Assembly (NCBI GenBank): GCA_001941225.1
Contig: MSHM01000009.1
Location: 34,764-98,763 of the forward strand
DNA length: 64,000 nt
Origin: Oscillospiraceae bacterium Zagget12
GTDB taxonomy: Bacteria; Bacillota; Clostridia; UBA1381
Direction: 5' to 3'
Shown here: one piece after another, positions 60,301 to 64,000 of the stretch
How the letters are laid out: every line of letters begins with the position of its first letter
Position numbering within the stretch: position 1 is the stretch's first letter
Notes under the pieces: model-generated
Told to the model about the DNA's origin: nothing
The model's input: the letters and a program-made list of their open reading frames with translations, nothing else
The model's database searches: none
Translations under genes and position numbers: made by a program

Positions 60301-61456
60301 CGCGTGGACGGTTGTTGACGAGGAGACAGAGGACGATACGGAAACGGTTGACTACGGCACGGCATATGTAGGCGAGGACACGACAGCTCAAACCGCTACT
60401 GTATCTCAGGGCGAAACCGTGACTGTAACGGCTGTTGCGAACACCGGCTACGTATTCACAGGTTGGTATAACGGCAGTACGTTGTTCTCAACTGACGCGG
60501 AAATCGATGTAAGAATGTACAAGGATTTGGATTTAACGGCTAAATTCGCATTGCAAAGCGGCGTTGACGATGTTGCAAGCGTTGCAATATCGGGAGATAA
60601 AAACATTGTAACGGCGGGAACAGAGCAGACAGTCACGTTTACGGTGGATTCCGCTTTGGATTCCGACGGAAATCAATGCGCGTATTCGGCGAGCGACGTT
60701 TTGTGGTCGGTTGACACCGAGGGCGTAAGCGTCGTTGACGGCGTATTAACAATTCCCGCGGACTACGCGGCGGCGTCGTTCCGCGACACCGTAACCGTAA
60801 CCGCGACTATAAACGGAGTAAGCGCGACAGCGTCGGTAAAGGTATACGCGTCCGAATATTATGAGGACTTCTCGACAATCACAAGCGTAAGCGAATGGAT
60901 AACCGATTCATCATCAAATTCAATCAGCTCGATTATCGATACATCTTCGGCAAGCGCGGCATATACCTTTGCCGGAATGGCTGCCGCCGGCAACGGAAAT
61001 GTATTGTTCCTTGGCAACAACTCCAACGGAACCGGAAAGAACTTCGCATATAGCAGAGATATGGGAGTTTCGACTCAAACAAAGCTCTACTTCGGCTTTG
61101 ACATCGAACCCTATCAGATAAGAACCACCGGTTCTTCGGCTGTAACCCTGCAATTTGTAGATACAGACGGCACCACGGTATTCACAATAAACGTAAATAC
61201 CTGCGGCGGAAATTCATCGTTTGGCGGAACAGAGGTTTCCGGTTTTGCTGTCGGAACGGCTGTAACCGTTGACACGGTTCTTGATTTTGACAACAAGACA
61301 ATGACCTACACATTGACAAGTAACGCCGGAAAGGTTTTGGCGTCGGGCAGTGCCGAACTTACGGCGGCAAATCTCGACAGAATGTATTACTCCGGCGACT
61401 GGCAGTACGGCGGATTCGCCATAGACAATGTCTACATTGACTACGAAACCGAATAA
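57359..61456 (+). CDS. Large secreted SGNH esterase (rhamnogalacturonan acetylesterase-like, CE12 type) with accessory domains
   Basis: 1,365 residues from ATG 57359 (SD AAGGAG, spacing 8); earlier ATGs are too close or lack an SD. Signal peptide about 1-31. A beta domain (about 35-225) precedes the SGNH catalytic part: VIWVLGDSTVTDGG (nucleophile Ser, about 238), VNEGEGGLSA, VEYGHNHKN and DGTHPNDTGAENLA (Asp/His, about 487-491). A long C-terminal half carries beta-sandwich modules, a repeat with VAISGDKNIVTAG, an InlB-like GYVFTGWYNGSTLFS unit and a LamG-like end. It would remove acetyl groups from pectin, complementing the PL11 lyase. Confidence 0.82.
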   Translation: MKKQFKKLLSAALSLAMVAGTVVLPITASADITPLVDGDTVIEEWNFYFGDELGTGYEDYTLVTPGRNYTESGDYGFIGTNENDYKLAGGRIDGFVQQEGQVITLTAGANGGIGSTGEDDFGNAGDEYYPTRFALSVDDDTYYRVKATVTTLDPEQNATASLYTERKHPLYTEKTITAGTTVETEFTVRVTPVYYQKSDPTGTIADEVLSVCVLGENTALLSLQIQQVETAPVIWVLGDSTVTDGGGDLPFFPLQNYTGVGAGLTKYLPSTIAMVNEGEGGLSATDSYHFGVVSSRIKAGDYLYVEYGHNHKNSSSQSYTSEYWLHNYLSALPKYYDACKSTTDGGKATLIVVGPIDRHNSSQYDSTTNEWSSTLNSFSELGENYVKCLMYGGEETATSYVSKWAEIAAAAEAGTDTTTLKAEADAIVSALGTEVVIDNVAFVDLNQPSLDWYKTLSASGTVADTAVTNDYKLTNFYFQTAYGSSATDGTHPNDTGAENLAYFFFTTADTGTYTALKPLMTNFEDGAEHEEPISVSAEVINLGYPANSAWPQYITPTSYEYPIVIKDVDLEEGTLTAYVQASFSNYASGVLEVLDSDGNVVTTYVTEGHIDPTNGTGTNVLVFASAITLEEGQTYQAYMWSCDLTTEQLMTEEEGGEQLSSIYTPTEIDTYLLPGDESDIETFDYYGKTSLTDVTSYQSGGSSGFDTTLGTDDSGVTYANIINDGSGNSWTLMRAFENLDGGTGTNGKYMVDLDMIYISGTDFTFEFTGGRSNSSPFISGSTLELFTVGSNGAITSNGQSVGTVSATAWTNIKYIIDMNTGDVEVSVAGGTPITYNLSDYATYSEPDIDSMNYFAIVGGKAVACGVKLSNMTVAKLKDSGETTTINLSTAYSTDAEETNTTFDIVTGCGYESANLIFASYKSGALVDVSIQTLTDITAEHPVSVTIPELAEGDELRAFLWKSMENMYPIKTGFPEFEYSDGAWTVVDEETEDDTETVDYGTAYVGEDTTAQTATVSQGETVTVTAVANTGYVFTGWYNGSTLFSTDAEIDVRMYKDLDLTAKFALQSGVDDVASVAISGDKNIVTAGTEQTVTFTVDSALDSDGNQCAYSASDVLWSVDTEGVSVVDGVLTIPADYAAASFRDTVTVTATINGVSATASVKVYASEYYEDFSTITSVSEWITDSSSNSISSIIDTSSASAAYTFAGMAAAGNGNVLFLGNNSNGTGKNFAYSRDMGVSTQTKLYFGFDIEPYQIRTTGSSAVTLQFVDTDGTTVFTINVNTCGGNSSFGGTEVSGFAVGTAVTVDTVLDFDNKTMTYTLTSNAGKVLASGSAELTAANLDRMYYSGDWQYGGFAIDNVYIDYETE

Positions 61457-61463
61457 TTAACCC

Positions 61464-61496
61464 CAAAAAAAGACCGCTCAGGGCGGTCTTTTTTTA
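61464..61496 (+). terminator. Terminator of the esterase gene
   Basis: AAGACCGC (61470-61477) with GCGGTCTT (61483-61490), A run before and seven Ts after. Confidence 0.93.
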
Positions 61497-61583
61497 CTGC
61501 GGAACCGTCACACGCTGTAAAAAACGCACAAAATACCAAGTTAATTTTTGTGCAAGTTTCCAAACCAAAATTTATAAATGCTA

Positions 61584-61612
61584 TTGCGCCAAAATAAAAA
61601 ATGTGGTACAAT
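61584..61612 (+). promoter_or_regulatory. Promoter and long leader of the last surface-protein gene
   Basis: TTGCGC (61584-61589), 17-base spacer, TACAAT (61607-61612). The 111-base leader has GTGCA/TGCAC (about 61637-61659) and GGCTT/AAGCC (about 61683-61699) hairpins, then GGGAGAGAAG. Confidence 0.6.
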
Positions 61613-61723
61613 AATACTACATAGACGGGTTAAATTGTGCAGATTGCCGTAATTTGCACGGGTTAAGCTCGTTAAAGTTATACGGCTTAAATAAAGCCAA
61701 AAAAAAAGAAAGGGAGAGAAGAA

Positions 61724-64000
61724 ATGAGAAGTAAAAAACTAATTTCATTACTTTGCGTTGCGGCAATGACTGCATCATCATTCGCGGCATTGACAGTTAC
61801 CGCAAGCGCAGCTACCGAAGATGATATACTTTGGTCGGATACGTTTGACAACGCAGCCACCGGAGTATTCCTTGACGGTACAACTATTGTACCCGGTTCG
61901 GAATCATCATTTAACAGTGATGCAATATCGGGTCTTACGTTTGCGACGGGCGGTCGCTCTAACGGCGATAGAGGCAGCTATACCGCAAGCGATGGATCAT
62001 ACATTTACAATGGTTCATATTACGCGGTATACGAGAGTGACGACGACGCAACAGATAAATATCTGCGTTTGAGCGTTCCGGTATTCGGCGATTATTCTGC
62101 AAACGGCAGATGGGGTTATGTAACTCTCGGCGAATCGGGTTATGCCGCAACGGCTGACACAGACGTTGTTATGGACTTCGATATGAAACTTGAAAACGGT
62201 TTGGATAGGGGCGTTGTATCAACTGACGGCTCTGACAATCCCGTACTTCGCATAGGAACATTTGATTCTAGTGCAAAGACAGCTACGGCTGTAGAAATCG
62301 ACAAAGCAGACCTTGGCATAGGCGATGATTGGGTACACGCAAGAATTGTCGTTTCCGCGACAGACGGCGCAAAGCTCTACATTGACGGCACCGAGATGAC
62401 ATCTGCTGCAAACGCTGATGTAACGTCACTTGTTACAATCGGTCTTTACAACGATGACCCCGCGGTGACCGGTACGGCAATGTTGGATATTGTAGGTAAC
62501 AGCTCATTTGACGCTGATGGTACATATAACCTTGTAGATGCTCAGACGCTTACACCGAATATCGATTTGAATAACGTAATTATCTACAGCGAAACAGCGG
62601 GCACCGCTGACGGTACAACTGACGCTCCGGGCGCACAGAGCCAGGAGGGCGGCGCGACAATCGCTCCGGTTGCTACGGCTGTTCCTATCGGCACAGCTCC
62701 CGTATTGGTTGCTCCGGAAAGCGCAGATGAGGACACATTGTCATCATTCACATTCGATAATGACACAATCACAAAGTGGTCGCTTGGCACAAAATCTCAG
62801 ACTGTTACCGCTATTGATGACTTGTCGATAGCTATCGGCGGCAGATCAAACGGCGGCAGCACAGATACATATGCGGCTGTTGTTGCGGCTGATTCGGGCA
62901 ATGTTTTAAGACTTCAGGCAGGTCAGTATGCACACGCGGGCAGAGCTCCGGTTGTTTCATTTGACACATCAATGCCTATTTCCTATGACGACGGCACAGC
63001 TACCGCGGTATCATTTGCGGTAAAGCTTTCGGTTCCGGAAGGCTATGAGGACGCTGAAACAGCAGCTCCGAGATTGTACTTCCTAAAGAGCAATTCTCAG
63101 GCAGGCGACAGCAATGACGGCGCATATAACCAGGTTGCCGCTGTTCTTACGGCTGTTGAGGGCGAAACAATATACAGAGGCGAATCAGACGTAATCAGCA
63201 CATATATCACTCCTGACGAGTGGCACTATGTAACATTCGTTGTTACGCCGGACAGTGATAGCGGCGCTACACAGAGATTGTATGTTGACGGCGCTGAGGA
63301 TGCGGCTGTTAAGTGCAGCTATGTAGGCACAGGCAGCACGGCTACATATATGGACGATCTTCCGTTGCTTGCGGTTGAATCAAAGGCTGCTAAAATCAAC
63401 GGCAACGACGTTTCTCCGGACTACAGCTTGGCTACAATAGATAATATCCTTATCTATCAGGGTCAGCCTTCAGAGCCGAGAAGAATGGTTGCTACGGTCA
63501 GCGAGGTTGAAGAAACCGCGGCTCCGACCGAGGCTCCGACTCCGGAACCGGTTGCAAATGTTACTATGACAGTAACAGAGAACTCAGACAACACAGCAAC
63601 AGTATCTATGACTTCCGATATGGACACAGACGCTGTTCTTATCCAGGCTGAATATACCGAATCGGGCGCGTTGAATAGCGTTAAGGTATTAAAGGAACTT
63701 ACACTTACAGAGGGTGTAGCTGCGACTGAAACCCTTACAGACCTTGTTCAGAACGACAAGATTATGCTTTGGAACAGCTTGAAGAAGATGCAGCCTTTGG
63801 CTACCGCTTATACAGTAGTAGGCGGCGCTGCACAGGCTACAGATGCACCTGCTCCGACAGCAGAACCGACAGAAGAGCCGACAACTCCTGAAGAGTCGAC
63901 AACTCCGGAAGAATCAACAGCTCCGGAAGAGTCAACAGCTCCGGAAGAGTCGACAGCTCCGACAGAGACAACAGCTCCGGCAGAGACAACCGAGCCTGTA
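61724..64000 (+). CDS. Secreted multidomain protein with LamG-like modules, 3' end beyond window
   Basis: 759 codons without a stop up to the window edge. Signal peptide about 1-28 (ISLLCVAAMTASSFAALTVTASA). Two related jelly-roll units (about 35-285 and 340-590) each contain ISGLTFATGGRSNGD/DLSIAIGGRSNGGS, and DDWVHARIVVSATDGAKLYI or DEWHYVTFVVTPDSDSG followed by LYVDG, which is LamG-like. A P/T/E-rich linker (APTEAPTPEP) and another domain follow. The visible end is a PEEST(A/T) repeat (63860-64000), a typical wall-spanning linker. Catalytic function, if any, would be outside the window. Confidence 0.8.
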   Translation, partial: MRSKKLISLLCVAAMTASSFAALTVTASAATEDDILWSDTFDNAATGVFLDGTTIVPGSESSFNSDAISGLTFATGGRSNGDRGSYTASDGSYIYNGSYYAVYESDDDATDKYLRLSVPVFGDYSANGRWGYVTLGESGYAATADTDVVMDFDMKLENGLDRGVVSTDGSDNPVLRIGTFDSSAKTATAVEIDKADLGIGDDWVHARIVVSATDGAKLYIDGTEMTSAANADVTSLVTIGLYNDDPAVTGTAMLDIVGNSSFDADGTYNLVDAQTLTPNIDLNNVIIYSETAGTADGTTDAPGAQSQEGGATIAPVATAVPIGTAPVLVAPESADEDTLSSFTFDNDTITKWSLGTKSQTVTAIDDLSIAIGGRSNGGSTDTYAAVVAADSGNVLRLQAGQYAHAGRAPVVSFDTSMPISYDDGTATAVSFAVKLSVPEGYEDAETAAPRLYFLKSNSQAGDSNDGAYNQVAAVLTAVEGETIYRGESDVISTYITPDEWHYVTFVVTPDSDSGATQRLYVDGAEDAAVKCSYVGTGSTATYMDDLPLLAVESKAAKINGNDVSPDYSLATIDNILIYQGQPSEPRRMVATVSEVEETAAPTEAPTPEPVANVTMTVTENSDNTATVSMTSDMDTDAVLIQAEYTESGALNSVKVLKELTLTEGVAATETLTDLVQNDKIMLWNSLKKMQPLATAYTVVGGAAQATDAPAPTAEPTEEPTTPEESTTPEESTAPEESTAPEESTAPTETTAPAETTEPV

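Noticed and set aside
61613..61723. c-di-GMP riboswitch in the leader of the last gene
   Set aside because: The GTGCA/TGCAC stem recalled a riboswitch, but the conserved core of known c-di-GMP classes is not present.

Overview
The window reads as a chromosomal segment of a low-to-mid GC, Gram-positive, probably spore-forming anaerobe of the class Clostridia; a gut or rumen lineage near the Oscillospirales is my inference. The support is the MurT/GatD lipid II amidation pair, a YlmC/YmxH-type sporulation protein, strong SD sites, TTGACA-17-TATAAT promoters before most transcription units, an AUU-initiated infC, a YrrM-type methyltransferase next to mltG, and several secreted plant polysaccharide enzymes. 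There are no rRNA genes, no CRISPR array and no recognisable transposase.

Layout. 0-4 kb: 3' part of valS, then the infC-rpmI-rplT translation operon. 4-6.5 kb: an ECF sigma factor, its membrane partner and a secreted stalk/PepSY protein. 6.5-11.1 kb: a deoxyribosyltransferase-family protein, then a pantothenate operon (PanG-like, panB, panC, panD) followed by a GH88-type hydrolase. 11.2-13.8 kb (minus): DUF4186, malQ and a HAD phosphatase. 13.9-18.3 kb: a lipoprotein, a frameshifted MATE exporter, a PLP-dependent sulfur amino acid enzyme and a YczE-like membrane protein. 18.3-21.3 kb (minus): ArsR regulator and a Tet(M)-like GTPase fused to a Rae1/YacP-like nuclease domain. 21.4-28.1 kb: a PL11 rhamnogalacturonan lyase and a large dockerin-bearing surface protein whose promoter spacer holds a run of nine Gs. 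28-28.8 kb: a dense cluster of palindromic repeats. 28.8-35.9 kb: murT-gatD, a GH73 cell-wall hydrolase, ylmC, nrdR, a PHP phosphoesterase, a candidate small RNA and an XRE regulator. 36-37 kb (minus): rplM-rpsI. 37.2-43.6 kb: an acyltransferase, a secreted protein with an ABC exporter, and a two-component system whose two genes are separated by repeats. 43.6-45.7 kb: mnmA, rpsU, yqeY and tRNA-Thr(CGT). 45.8-49.0 kb: an AT-rich accessory island with tiny hydrophobic peptide genes under opposed promoters, Rhs fragments and candidate immunity genes. 49.2-52.2 kb: aroC and a second ECF sigma/anti-sigma pair. 52.3-57.3 kb: phosphoglucomutase (minus) and an mltG-trmR-trhP operon. 57.4-64 kb: a secreted SGNH esterase and the 5' part of another secreted protein.

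How it fits together. Conserved housekeeping functions (translation, tRNA modification, pantothenate, chorismate, peptidoglycan) are interleaved with secreted enzymes consistent with attack on pectin, especially rhamnogalacturonan I (PL11 lyase, SGNH/CE12-like esterase, GH88/105-type hydrolase). The accessory signal lies in the Rhs island, in palindromic intergenic elements, and in three genes each broken by one missing base in a homopolymer. Those three breaks are either sequence errors or genuine slippage mutations, and this should be settled before the genes are called dead. The most unusual single gene is the ribosomal-protection GTPase joined to an A-site-nuclease-like domain.
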